The notes beneath the pieces were generated by a model. It saw only the letters and a list, made by a program, of their open reading frames with translations. It made no database searches and had not been told where the DNA came from. 64,000 nt of DNA, taken from NCBI GenBank assembly GCA_900757185.1, contig CAAEMX010000001.1, positions 8,937-72,936 on the forward strand. Direction: 5' to 3'. Shown here piece after piece: positions 7,776-15,547 of this stretch. Source of the stretch: an uncultured Collinsella sp. (lineage in GTDB: Bacteria > Actinomycetota > Coriobacteriia > Coriobacteriales > Coriobacteriaceae). Made by a program: the position numbers and the translations under genes. Numbering within the stretch: the stretch's first letter is position 1; every line of letters begins with the position of its first letter.

Positions 7776-9539
7776 CTAGTGCTTGCCGCCGTGGCTGTTG
7801 AGCCAGATATTGCGACCCAGCATAAGCGCCAGCACCAGCGCGCTCACGTAGCCAAAGAAGCCGATGACCGGAATGCCGAGGACAACCGGCTCGATGCGCG
7901 CGTAGTACACCACCGACGAACCGATAAACAGACCGGCGATCACGATAGCCATCGACATGCGGTCGATAATTCCGCCCAGCTGTCGCAGCGCCTTATCGCT
8001 GCTCATGATCTGCGTGTTCACCTTAAGCTGGCCGCGCGTGAGCATACGCGAAGCCAAGCCCAAATACTCGGCCGCCTCGAGCGAGCCTTTTGCCGCGCGA
8101 TAGCTGCTCGCGGCAAGATCGCGCCCCATGTCGCGCACGCGCGCATAGGTGCTTTTCTCGTTTTTAATGTGGGTTTGGATGATCTGGATCATGTTGACGT
8201 TGGGCATGTACTCGGTCAGCAAACCCTCGAGCGTCACCATGCCGCGCGCGAACATCGTCACCACGCTCGGCAGCTCAACGTCATTCTTACGCGCAAGGTT
8301 TAACAGCGAGGTCAAAAACTCGCCGATATCCAGATCCTTAAGGTCAAGGCCCGCAAAGTCAGCCACGATAAAGTCAAGATCGGACAAAAAGGCCGAATGA
8401 TCGAGCTCGGCCGAATCACCACGCGTCACGGCGAAGCGCATGAGCGAATCCTTGAGCTTGGGCACGTCACCCTCGGCCACGGCGAAAATCATGTCCTTGA
8501 CGATACCGCGATCGTGGCTCGACATGCGTCCGACCATGCCCAAGTCGATAAAGTAAACGATGCCGTCCTTGAGGATGATGTTTCCCGCATGCGGGTCGGC
8601 ATGGAAAAAGCCGTCATCGAGCACCTGCGTCGAGTAGTCCTCGACGATTGCGGCACCGATCTTTTCCAAGTCATAGCCCTCGGCCACCAAGCGTTCAGGA
8701 TCGGCGATCGAAATGCCGTCGACGTAGTCCATAACCACCACGTGCTCGGTGCACAGGTCCAGATAGGATTTAGGGCACGTCACGCCATGAACGCTCTTAT
8801 GGAACTCGTAGAAGTCGTTGAGGTTTTTTGCCTCGGCCAAAAAGTTGGTCTCCTCGCGAAACGAGGTCCACAACTCCTCGACTACACCGTGCAAGTCAAC
8901 GAACTGATCCGTGTTGACGAACTTGGAAACGATACGCACCACCGAGCGGATGATATCGATGTCCTGTGCCATAACCTGCTGCGCACCTGGGCGCTGCACC
9001 TTAACAGCCACATCCTCGCCCGTCACCAGACGAGCGCGGTGTACCTGCGCGAGCGATGCGCTACCAAGCGGGTTGGGGTCGATTGCGTCGAACATCTCCC
9101 CCAGGCGCAGGCCGTATTCTTCTTCCAGACAACTGAGTACGACCTCGTACGGCACCGGCTCCACGTCGGAGCGCAGACGACGCAGCTCGTCGCAAAAGCG
9201 CTGCGGCAGAATCTCGGACCGGTTGGCCAAAATCTGCCCCATCTTGACGAACATGGGGCCGAGTTCCTCGAGCAGGCGGCGCAAACGAACCGGCGTGAGG
9301 TTATCCCACACACGGTACTTTTTGACCAGGCGAACAATCTGCCCGATGCGTTCGCGACGACCCGCCGGCGTGAGCTGGTATTCCTCGTCCGGCGCCATCG
9401 CGTCGGGCTCCTCTGGCACCATATCGACAGCGCGCGGCTTCTTGCGAGCGCCCGAGACGGCGGCGTCGACCTCATCGACAACCGCTGCCTCGTCACCCAA
9501 GGGATCTAGATTGTTGTAATCGGTGGTGGAATCTGCCAT
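7776..9539 (-). CDS. ABC1/UbiB/AarF-family atypical kinase
   Basis: A 587-residue protein-kinase-like ATPase of the UbiB family. Seen: the KxGQ motif (FVKMGQ, about 97-102), the alanine-type nucleotide loop GSASLAQVH (about 159-167), VAVKVQRP (about 177-184), the catalytic FFHADPHAGN near 313, the metal-binding FIDLGMVGR near 333, and two membrane helices at the C terminus (about 535-580). In other bacteria UbiB supports ubiquinone synthesis; anaerobic actinobacteria do not make ubiquinone, so here it more likely acts on other isoprenoid lipids (inference). It starts 8 bases after the phasin-like gene, indicating co-transcription. Confidence 0.92.
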   Translation of the reverse strand: MADSTTDYNNLDPLGDEAAVVDEVDAAVSGARKKPRAVDMVPEEPDAMAPDEEYQLTPAGRRERIGQIVRLVKKYRVWDNLTPVRLRRLLEELGPMFVKMGQILANRSEILPQRFCDELRRLRSDVEPVPYEVVLSCLEEEYGLRLGEMFDAIDPNPLGSASLAQVHRARLVTGEDVAVKVQRPGAQQVMAQDIDIIRSVVRIVSKFVNTDQFVDLHGVVEELWTSFREETNFLAEAKNLNDFYEFHKSVHGVTCPKSYLDLCTEHVVVMDYVDGISIADPERLVAEGYDLEKIGAAIVEDYSTQVLDDGFFHADPHAGNIILKDGIVYFIDLGMVGRMSSHDRGIVKDMIFAVAEGDVPKLKDSLMRFAVTRGDSAELDHSAFLSDLDFIVADFAGLDLKDLDIGEFLTSLLNLARKNDVELPSVVTMFARGMVTLEGLLTEYMPNVNMIQIIQTHIKNEKSTYARVRDMGRDLAASSYRAAKGSLEAAEYLGLASRMLTRGQLKVNTQIMSSDKALRQLGGIIDRMSMAIVIAGLFIGSSVVYYARIEPVVLGIPVIGFFGYVSALVLALMLGRNIWLNSHGGKH

Positions 9540-9547
9540 CTGCGCTG

Positions 9548-9964
9548 CTACTCGGCCTCTTCGGTATCCTTCGCATCGTCGGGCTCAACGGACTCGACGG
9601 GCACCGAGGTCACGTTGTCCTCGACCGAATCGACGATGTCGCGCACATGGGCCAGGAAGGCCGTGCGCTCGGGGGCTGTCATGACGCGGACGCGAGCCAG
9701 AATGAGCTCGTCGAGCACGCGCTGGGCCGCGGTCTCGCCCTGCATGCCCAAGCGCTCGGTCAGATCGGAGATGGTACCGCCGGCCTGTTCGAACATGTCG
9801 GACACACTGCGGGCGATACCGGGGGCGCCTGCGTCCTTGCGCACCTGCTCGCCCTTGGTGTTAAGGTCGTCGAGAACCTTCTTGCTGCCCTCGACGGCAA
9901 CGGCGGCGGCGCCGAAGCCCACGTTGATGGCGCCGTTAACAAGCTGATCGAGTTTCATAACCAT
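9548..9964 (-). CDS. Phasin-like small helical protein, partner of UbiB
   Basis: A 138-residue helical protein beginning MVMKLDQLVNGAINVGFGAA, with a central segment carrying a Gly-rich turn and an amphipathic second half, ending in an acidic tail. The layout resembles the phasin/PHA-granule-associated regulator family, whose members are often found beside UbiB/AarF kinases; I do not see a diagnostic motif. ATG 9964 is chosen because GGAG sits six bases before it; a TTG at 9976 would overlap that ribosome site. The 8-base gap to the kinase gene points to a two-gene operon. Confidence 0.65.
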   Translation of the reverse strand: MVMKLDQLVNGAINVGFGAAAVAVEGSKKVLDDLNTKGEQVRKDAGAPGIARSVSDMFEQAGGTISDLTERLGMQGETAAQRVLDELILARVRVMTAPERTAFLAHVRDIVDSVEDNVTSVPVESVEPDDAKDTEEAE

Positions 9965-10063
9965 GGTTGTCTCCAATCACAAACAACTGCATTGGCGTTC
10001 TTGTACCCAAGATTGAGTGAAAGCGACAAAGCGTTTAAGCGCTATTCGATCGACGGGAAATCC

Positions 10064-11587
10064 CTATCTCACGTTGTCGTTCATCGCGAAAGAGTTCTTC
10101 ATGGCGCAGCTCGTGGTGTAGAGCACCTTGCCCAACAGGGCATCGGTCTCCACGCGCACGAGCTCGGCAAACTCCTCGTTGGCGCGTGCAAGCTCGGCAG
10201 GCACCTCGGCCTCGGGCAGAACGGCTACGGCAGCGTCGACGTCATGAATCTGCTTGTGGCCCATGCCGCCGACCTTCTCCTGATAATCCTCGACTGCGCG
10301 GCCGCACTCATGGAAGCGGACGTCGGCCAGCGCGCCGATCAGGCGGTTGGCCCAGTAGAAGTTTTCGGACGTCACGCGAGCCTGCGTGTCGGCAAAGTAC
10401 TCGGGCATGGTCTCGACGTTGGCGTACAGCGGAACCAGCGCGTTAAACGAGTTGGAGCCAAAGGCCATCCACTGCACGGCGCGGTAGGCCGGATGCGCAT
10501 AGGGGCGCAGCTGCAGCACAGCGAGCTGGCTGTTGCGGTTGATGCCGATGGGGCGATAGGCGCCACGCGTGGCGGGCGTGCCCTTGCTGCCGTAGCAGTC
10601 GTACTCCGTGCCCTGGTAGTGGCTCGAGAGTACGTACTTGATGTCCTCGATGGTCACCTTGCGCTCGGGCACGCGGCTCCAGGGAATATCGTCGCTCTCG
10701 GGCGTGTAGTCGGCCTCGGGACCGTCCCACACATCGCTGGGGTTAAGGCAGCGCTGCATATACCAGGCGCGCGGCGTGTTGTAGACGTGGTCGCTGTCGC
10801 TGTGCGAGCCAAAGGCCTCGCGCGGGTTGAAGACCGCGGCCGGACCGTCGCCCTCGACGCCCAGCGTCAGGTCCAGATGCCACTCGGCCATCCAAGCGCG
10901 CAGGTCGGCGGAGCACATGTGATCGGCCTGGGCGCCCTCGGCGTCATCCAGGTCAAAGCTGTCGATACCCAGCTGGTTGGGCATGGTCACATAGGCGTCG
11001 TCAGGCACGCGCTTGGCGATCCAGTGGTGACCGCCGATGGTCTCGAGCCACCAGATCTCGTCCACGTCGCTAAAGGCGATGCCGTTGTTCTCGTAGGTGC
11101 CATAACGCTCGAGCAGGTCACCCAGAATGCGTACGCCGTCGCGGGCGGATTTGGCATATGGCAGCACCAGGGTCACCATGTCCTCCTCGCCCAGACCGCC
11201 GGGCTGCGCCGGAACATAGCCGTCCTCGTCCTCGTTGCCCTTGGCGGGCACGTAGTCGACGAGCGGGTCGGCGCCGCGAACGCGCTCGTTGGTGGTGAGC
11301 GTCTCGGTTGCGGACATGCCCACATTGAGCTCGTTGAAACCGGCCTCGGCCCAGATGCCGTGGCCCGGGACAACATCGGGGACGCTCGTGTAGCGCATGG
11401 GGTTATCGGGCAGTTCAACGGTCAGGTGACTCAGGACGCTCGTATAGACGCGCGGCTGCTCGTCGGGATGCACCACACGCATACGCTTGGGCTCAAACAC
11501 CCCGTTGGACGAATCCTCGTTGCGGGCGACCAACGTCGACCCGTCGTAGCTCGCGTTCTTACCAACCAAAATCGTTGTGCACGGCAT
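10064..11587 (-). CDS. C69-family dipeptidase (PepD-like, Ntn hydrolase)
   Basis: A 507-residue member of peptidase family C69, which splits dipeptides with broad specificity. The N terminus MPCTTILVGKNAS presents the expected nucleophile Cys3 almost at the end, followed by DGSTLVARNEDSS, the family signature. No signal peptide is seen, so it is cytosolic or, as in some relatives, matures by removal of the first residues. AAGGAGG lies six bases before the ATG at 11587; the upstream ATG at 11593 overlaps that site. It probably feeds amino acids from peptides, a main carbon source in gut Coriobacteriia. The MITE-like element at 11669-11909 fills the region just upstream and may supply or disrupt its promoter. 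Confidence 0.93.
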   Translation of the reverse strand: MPCTTILVGKNASYDGSTLVARNEDSSNGVFEPKRMRVVHPDEQPRVYTSVLSHLTVELPDNPMRYTSVPDVVPGHGIWAEAGFNELNVGMSATETLTTNERVRGADPLVDYVPAKGNEDEDGYVPAQPGGLGEEDMVTLVLPYAKSARDGVRILGDLLERYGTYENNGIAFSDVDEIWWLETIGGHHWIAKRVPDDAYVTMPNQLGIDSFDLDDAEGAQADHMCSADLRAWMAEWHLDLTLGVEGDGPAAVFNPREAFGSHSDSDHVYNTPRAWYMQRCLNPSDVWDGPEADYTPESDDIPWSRVPERKVTIEDIKYVLSSHYQGTEYDCYGSKGTPATRGAYRPIGINRNSQLAVLQLRPYAHPAYRAVQWMAFGSNSFNALVPLYANVETMPEYFADTQARVTSENFYWANRLIGALADVRFHECGRAVEDYQEKVGGMGHKQIHDVDAAVAVLPEAEVPAELARANEEFAELVRVETDALLGKVLYTTSCAMKNSFAMNDNVR

Positions 11588-11668
11588 GCGCATCCTCCTT
11601 GAGCGAAGAAATCAAACGATAACAGTGTATCGCTTCGGCGCAGAAAGGGCGAAACCACGGCGCTGGCA

Positions 11669-11909
11669 ACCCCTGTGGTCAAAAAATGCCAAATATGAGT
11701 ACTGTCACCAATTTAGTAACAGCAATTTTGCTACGTATGGGTGTCGAAAGTCTACATTTGTTCAAAAATTAGATGATGTAATTCCTCATAGGTCCAATAA
11801 AATAGGCTCTCTATCGATAATAAATATCGTTAGAGAGCCTATTTAGCCTAAAATATATGTGACTATCTTGGCAACAGTACTCATATTTGGCATTTTCTGT
11901 CCACGGGGT
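11669..11909. mobile_element. MITE-like palindrome-ended AT-rich element (241 bp)
   Basis: Bases 11683-11705 and 11874-11896 are perfect 23-base inverted copies (AAAATGCCAAATATGAGTAC plus CTGT-side bases). The similarity continues outward imperfectly (ACCCCTGTGGTCAA against ACCCCGTGGACAG), giving ends of about 37 bases. The interior is strikingly AT-rich against GC-rich neighbours, has no credible reading frame, and contains a 14-bp hairpin (11800-11844). Size, terminal inverted repeats and lack of coding capacity fit a non-autonomous transposon remnant. No clear target duplication was found. Confidence 0.7.
11800..11844. terminator. Bidirectional hairpin inside the MITE-like element
   Basis: AAATAGGCTCTCTA (11800-11813) pairs perfectly with TAGAGAGCCTATTT (11831-11844); after a T-T mismatch CGATA/TATCG extends the stem to a five-base loop. 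On the minus strand it ends in TTTTATT, so it can terminate folD transcription arriving from the right. Confidence 0.7.
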
Positions 11910-11941
11910 ATAGAGCTAACCCCTCAAACAGCCCAAAACGC

Positions 11942-12796
11942 CTATTTCGATGCGCGCTCGGCCGCTTCGATCACGTGTTTAGCGAGGATCGCCGTCGTCA
12001 CAGCGCCCACGCCGCCCGGCACGGGCGTGATGGCGTTAACGACCGGCTCCGCAGCATCAGAATCGACGTCACCCACCAGCTTGCCAGCGGCCTCGTCCCA
12101 ATTAATGCCAACATCGATGATCGTCTGGCCCTCGCGAACCGCATCCACGCCAATCATACGCGCGCGTCCAACGGCGGCAACCACAATGTCGGCAGCACGG
12201 CACTCGGCAGCAAGGTCGCGCGTATGCGTATGGCACGTCGTCACGGTCGCATTGCGCGCCGTAAGCATGGCGGCAACAGGACGCCCGATCACCAGCGAGC
12301 GCCCGGCCACAGCAACCTTAGCTCCATCCAGCTCAACGCCGTAATGATCCAGCAAAGCAAGCACGGCTTCGGCTGTGCAGGGGGCAAAACCCTCGCCGCG
12401 CCCCGAAAGCGTGGTGAGCAGCGAAACCGGCGTCATGGAGTCAACGTCCTTGGCAGGATCGAGTGCCGCGGCAACCGCATCCTCGTCAAGGCCGGCGGGC
12501 AGCGGGCGGAACATCAGGCAGCCATGAACAGACGAATCGGTATTGATGTCCTCGATGGCCGCCAACAGCTCGTCCTGCGAAACATCGGCGGGAAGCAAAA
12601 CGCGGCGAGCCTCAATGCCAACCTTTTCGCAGCGCTTGAGCGCACCGCGCTCGTAGGATAGGTCGTCCTCGCGTTCACCCACGCGCACGATAGCCAGCGT
12701 CGGCACAACGCCGCGCTCGCGCAAAGCCACGCAGCGAGCAGCAAGTTCCTCAGTCAAAGCGCGAGCAACGGGGGCACCCTTCAGCAGTTCAGCCAT
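11942..12796 (-). CDS. folD: Methylene-THF dehydrogenase / methenyl-THF cyclohydrolase
   Basis: A 284-residue bifunctional folate enzyme: NADP-dependent oxidation of 5,10-methylene-THF to methenyl-THF and its hydrolysis to 10-formyl-THF. Seen: the catalytic region LSYERGALKRCEK, where the key Lys of the YxxxKxK signature is kept but the first Lys is Ala; PAKDVDSMTP; and the nucleotide-binding GRSLVIGRPVAAML. The ATG at 12796 has GAGGGGAT upstream and lies 2 bases after the stop of the cyclodeaminase-family gene, so the two are one operon. Together with fhs at 25101-26768 it supplies the folate one-carbon route. Confidence 0.95.
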   Translation of the reverse strand: MAELLKGAPVARALTEELAARCVALRERGVVPTLAIVRVGEREDDLSYERGALKRCEKVGIEARRVLLPADVSQDELLAAIEDINTDSSVHGCLMFRPLPAGLDEDAVAAALDPAKDVDSMTPVSLLTTLSGRGEGFAPCTAEAVLALLDHYGVELDGAKVAVAGRSLVIGRPVAAMLTARNATVTTCHTHTRDLAAECRAADIVVAAVGRARMIGVDAVREGQTIIDVGINWDEAAGKLVGDVDSDAAEPVVNAITPVPGGVGAVTTAILAKHVIEAAERASK

Positions 12797-12798
12797 GG

Positions 12799-13431
12799 CT
12801 ATCCCCTCTTCCTTGCGGCGTCGGCGGCGCGGCGCGCCAGCGCATCGGCGCGCGGCAACCACATGTCGAGCAACTCATCACACGCCGTCTCGAGCTCCTC
12901 AGCACGAGCGCGATCCTTCATAGACGTGGTGTTCGCAAAGAGCGTCAAGCTCGCGCCCTGCATAGCGGAACGGCAGAACACGGCGCCGCACGCCACATCG
13001 GACAGCAGCTGACGCGAACCCTTGTCGGCCATGTCCTCGAGCAGCGCCAGCGCGCGCCCGCAGGCATCCATAATGCGATACGGCGGCATAGCGGCCACAT
13101 GCAGCGCATCCTGAATCGCGGTCGCTCGAGCCGGATCGTCACGCGGAATACCGTATGCCGCGGACACCTGCCCATAGGCACGAACGTCCTCGGCAACCAA
13201 CTCGACAAGCTCCTGGGCCAGCTCATCAGCATGGGCAAACGCACGCGTCAGGTCATCCGCACGATCAGCAAGCGCGGGATTGGTCGCACCGTAGCGGGCA
13301 ACCATTCCGCACAGCGAGGCGCCCAGCGCGCCCACAAAGGCGCTCGCGCTGCCACCGCCGGGAACCGGCTCGCGTGCGGCAAGTGCCTCGGCAAACTCTC
13401 GACAGGTTTTATCCATCATCTCTTGGCTCAT
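12799..13431 (-). CDS. fchA: Cyclodeaminase/cyclohydrolase (FTCD_C) family protein
   Basis: A 210-residue all-helical member of the formimidoyl-THF cyclodeaminase family. The signature EPVPGGGSASAFVGALGASL is near residue 20. Stand-alone members act as formimino-THF cyclodeaminase or methenyl-THF cyclohydrolase (FchA). The tight link to folD (2-base gap) favours a role in methenyl-THF turnover. ATG 13431 follows GAAGGTG; an upstream in-frame GTG at 13437 overlaps that site. Which of the two reactions it catalyses cannot be told from the sequence. Confidence 0.85.
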   Translation of the reverse strand: MSQEMMDKTCREFAEALAAREPVPGGGSASAFVGALGASLCGMVARYGATNPALADRADDLTRAFAHADELAQELVELVAEDVRAYGQVSAAYGIPRDDPARATAIQDALHVAAMPPYRIMDACGRALALLEDMADKGSRQLLSDVACGAVFCRSAMQGASLTLFANTTSMKDRARAEELETACDELLDMWLPRADALARRAADAARKRG

Positions 13432-13808
13432 ACGCACGCACCTTCAAGTCATATACATCGGTCAGGCGGCAACCGCCGACCAACCGCATCGAACACGTAA
13501 TGGTGCTAAGTCTAGCCCATAAGCACATGGGCGTCAGCGCACCTGGCCATCGCGGATTTCTATGACGAACGATAGGCCATGCCAACGCAAACATGGGACA
13601 CATGGCCCACGTTTCGAGACTCCCGGGCAGCGGCAACTGGGGCATACATATAGGTAAGGAGCCCCATGTTGGGGCAACGCTCATCACGGCACCGGACGAC
13701 GAATGGAGGAATCACCGCACAGCAAACAAAGTCATCATGTGCACGCGCAACCGCCGCCCCAGCGATCCGCGGCACACGATGTCCCTGGCAGACAAGGAGG
13801 ACGCCACC
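13432..13808. other. 377-base divergent intergenic region
   Basis: It separates fchA (leftward) from the first lipoprotein gene (rightward) and must hold both promoters. It contains the 18-base repeat at 13593-13610. A 48-codon frame from 13666 with AAGGAGCCCC ahead of it overlaps the lipoprotein start as ATGA, but its Arg-rich translation looks non-coding. Confidence 0.5.
13593..13610 (+). repeat. 18-base repeat upstream of lipoprotein gene 1
   Basis: ATGGGACACATGGCCCAC occurs exactly here and again at 14557-14574, each time upstream of one of the two paralogous lipoprotein genes. Its ends TGGG...CCCA are dyad-symmetric, so it may be a regulator binding site kept through the duplication. 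Confidence 0.6.
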
Positions 13809-14408
13809 ATGAAGAAAAAGACCCTATCGATCCTTTCCCTTTGCATCGCCCTCTTTGCCGCGTTTGCCCTTGTCGGCTGCGGCGGGAGCGCATCGGGCGG
13901 CAGCAGCGCCTCCAAGAGCGAGAGCAAGGAAAAGACCCCCGTCGCCAAGAAGACCGACTTTATCTGGTTTAAGGTCGAGATGCCCGAGGGCGTCGGCGTA
14001 AGCGACTCCGCCGGCAAGAATGCCGACAGGGTCCAGCTCACCTTCCCCGAAGACGAGAACGCCTCGGCCGATCGTTTTATCCCCGTTTGGAAAAAAGCGC
14101 TGACTGCCGAGGAATCCCACGCCGACCAGGCGGAAAAGAAGGGGGATACGTTCCAGTGGAAGGATGGCGGGTCCGTCGAGTATAACGGCAGGACGTGGCT
14201 CGTCGGAACGTACGAGGACAACAGTGGCATCACAACCCTCCTCTTTACCGACGTTGAGCCGGGAAGCGTCTACGTCCTCATCTCGAACTTCGACCAGCAC
14301 AAGAAAGAAGCCGAGGCGCTCCTCAACTCCATCGAGTTCCCCGATGACATGGCAGAGGCAGTTTCCGAGGCACGCGAAGTCGAGATTTCGAGCATCGAGA
14401 TCAAGTAA
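13809..14408 (+). CDS. Lipoprotein of unknown function, paralogue 1
   Basis: A 199-residue lipoprotein. The signal MKKKTLSILSLCIALFAAFA ends in the lipobox LVGC (Cys about residue 25), followed by a Gly/Ser/Lys linker. The mature part starts TDFIWFKVEMPEGV and shares this block, the YNGRTW strand, the GSVYVLI strand and the ending SSIEIK with the paralogue at 14648. The mixed alpha/beta layout and length recall PsbP/DcrB-like lipoproteins, but I do not claim membership. AAGGAGG lies 8 bases before ATG 13809. A GC-rich terminator follows, so the two paralogues are separate units. Confidence 0.85.
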   Translation: MKKKTLSILSLCIALFAAFALVGCGGSASGGSSASKSESKEKTPVAKKTDFIWFKVEMPEGVGVSDSAGKNADRVQLTFPEDENASADRFIPVWKKALTAEESHADQAEKKGDTFQWKDGGSVEYNGRTWLVGTYEDNSGITTLLFTDVEPGSVYVLISNFDQHKKEAEALLNSIEFPDDMAEAVSEAREVEISSIEIK

Positions 14409-14476
14409 CGGGACACCCGCACGCGCCTACGCGCACCAGCGCGCATGCGCCCATTAAAACAACGGGCGCCCAACCC

Positions 14477-14510
14477 GGGGGGGCCGACAGCATCGGCCCT
14501 CCCCTCTTTT
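14477..14510 (+). terminator. Terminator after lipoprotein 1
   Basis: GGGGGGGCCGA pairs with TCGGCCCTCCCC (one bulged T) across a five-base loop, followed by TCTTTT. Confidence 0.85.
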
Positions 14511-14556
14511 GGACCCGCGCATATTGCCACTTGTCGGCGCAATTCCAGCCCTCAGA

Positions 14557-14574
14557 ATGGGACACATGGCCCAC
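14557..14574 (+). repeat. 18-base repeat upstream of lipoprotein gene 2
   Basis: Exact copy of the sequence at 13593-13610, here 73 bases before the start codon at 14648. Confidence 0.6.
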
Positions 14575-14647
14575 CCTAGCGAGCCGTCCACGCGTACAGT
14601 AAAGGCAGGTAATCCATGGGCGGTTACAGATCGAGGAGGACACGACC

Positions 14648-15241
14648 ATGAAAAAGAAGGCCTTTGCGATTCTCACCCTCTGCATCAGTCTCTTTGCCGC
14701 GGTTGCCCTGGTGGGTTGCGGCGGAAGCGGCGGCGCTACCGGCAGTGGCGGTGGCGGCGGCGCAGAAAAGCCAGCCGTGGATATGAGGACCGACTTCATC
14801 TGGTTTAAGGTCGAGGTGCCCGAGGGCGTCGAAATCACGGACGTCGCAGGCGACACGGCCGATAGGGCCCAGTTTAAGTTCACCGAGAGCGAGCACGCCA
14901 GCGACCGCTTCATCCCCGTCTTCGACTCTGACAAGAACGCTGACGAGCTGTTCGACTACGAGGCCAAATGGAAGGCCAACTTTGAGTGGACCGAGAATGA
15001 TCCCGTCAAGTACAACGGCAAGACCTGGCGCAACGCTTCCTATACACACTCGGGCGGCGTGACGACTGAGTACTTCACCGAAGCAGGCGGCGGCAGCGTA
15101 TACGTGAGCATCGACAACGTCGAGGAGCACAAGGACGCCGTCGAGACCATGATGAAGTCTCTGGAATTTGCCGACGACATCGCCGAAGCCAAGACCGAGG
15201 CCATGGACGTCAAGCTCGACGATATCGAGATCAAGCGCTAA
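14648..15241 (+). CDS. Lipoprotein of unknown function, paralogue 2
   Basis: A 197-residue lipoprotein with signal MKKKAFAILTLCISLFAAVA and lipobox LVGC, then a Gly-rich spacer. The mature domain parallels paralogue 1: TDFIWFKVEVPEGV, YNGKTW, GSVYVSI and DDIEIK occur in the same order, so the pair arose by tandem duplication. GAGGAGG precedes the ATG. Both products should sit on the outer face of the cytoplasmic membrane. No neighbouring transporter or enzyme shows what they do. Confidence 0.85.
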   Translation: MKKKAFAILTLCISLFAAVALVGCGGSGGATGSGGGGGAEKPAVDMRTDFIWFKVEVPEGVEITDVAGDTADRAQFKFTESEHASDRFIPVFDSDKNADELFDYEAKWKANFEWTENDPVKYNGKTWRNASYTHSGGVTTEYFTEAGGGSVYVSIDNVEEHKDAVETMMKSLEFADDIAEAKTEAMDVKLDDIEIKR

Positions 15242-15311
15242 GCAACTGGCGAGCGCAGCGGGAAACACGGGCGCAGTGCAAACAAGCGACGGTGCCCCAG
15301 CGTTTCGTACT

Positions 15312-15345
15312 AAGGGAGGGCCGGTAAACCGACCCTCCCTTTCTT
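15312..15345 (+). terminator. Terminator after lipoprotein 2
   Basis: AAGGGAGGG-CCGGT pairs with ACCGA-CCCTCCCTT across a short A-rich loop and runs into TTTCTT. The rest of 15242-15547 holds no gene; TATAGT at 15499-15504 is a possible -10 box for the next gene. Confidence 0.85.
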
Positions 15346-15547
15346 ATGCCGGCACCTGACGAACGCGAGGATGCCGGACGCCGGAACCACCCCAAATGTG
15401 GCAACGGTACGAAAACGGCAAGCACCCAAACACGTCCGCCCGCCGATTTATAGCGCCGCGCACACAATTTAAGCCGACACCTTTAAACATCCGGGCAGTA
15501 TAGTGACCAAAACTATCGCATAACCGCACGCTGCGAATGGAGGAGTT

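Noticed and set aside
9647..11602. A 651-codon plus-strand frame opposite the phasin-like and C69 genes
   Set aside because: It spans two real minus-strand genes and the gap between them, which a real gene would not be expected to do; no family features.
13666..13812. 48-residue leader peptide coupled (ATGA) to lipoprotein 1
   Set aside because: The translation is Arg/Thr-rich and low in hydrophobics; the overlap arises from the shared GAGGAC-ACCATGA start region, also present before lipoprotein 2.
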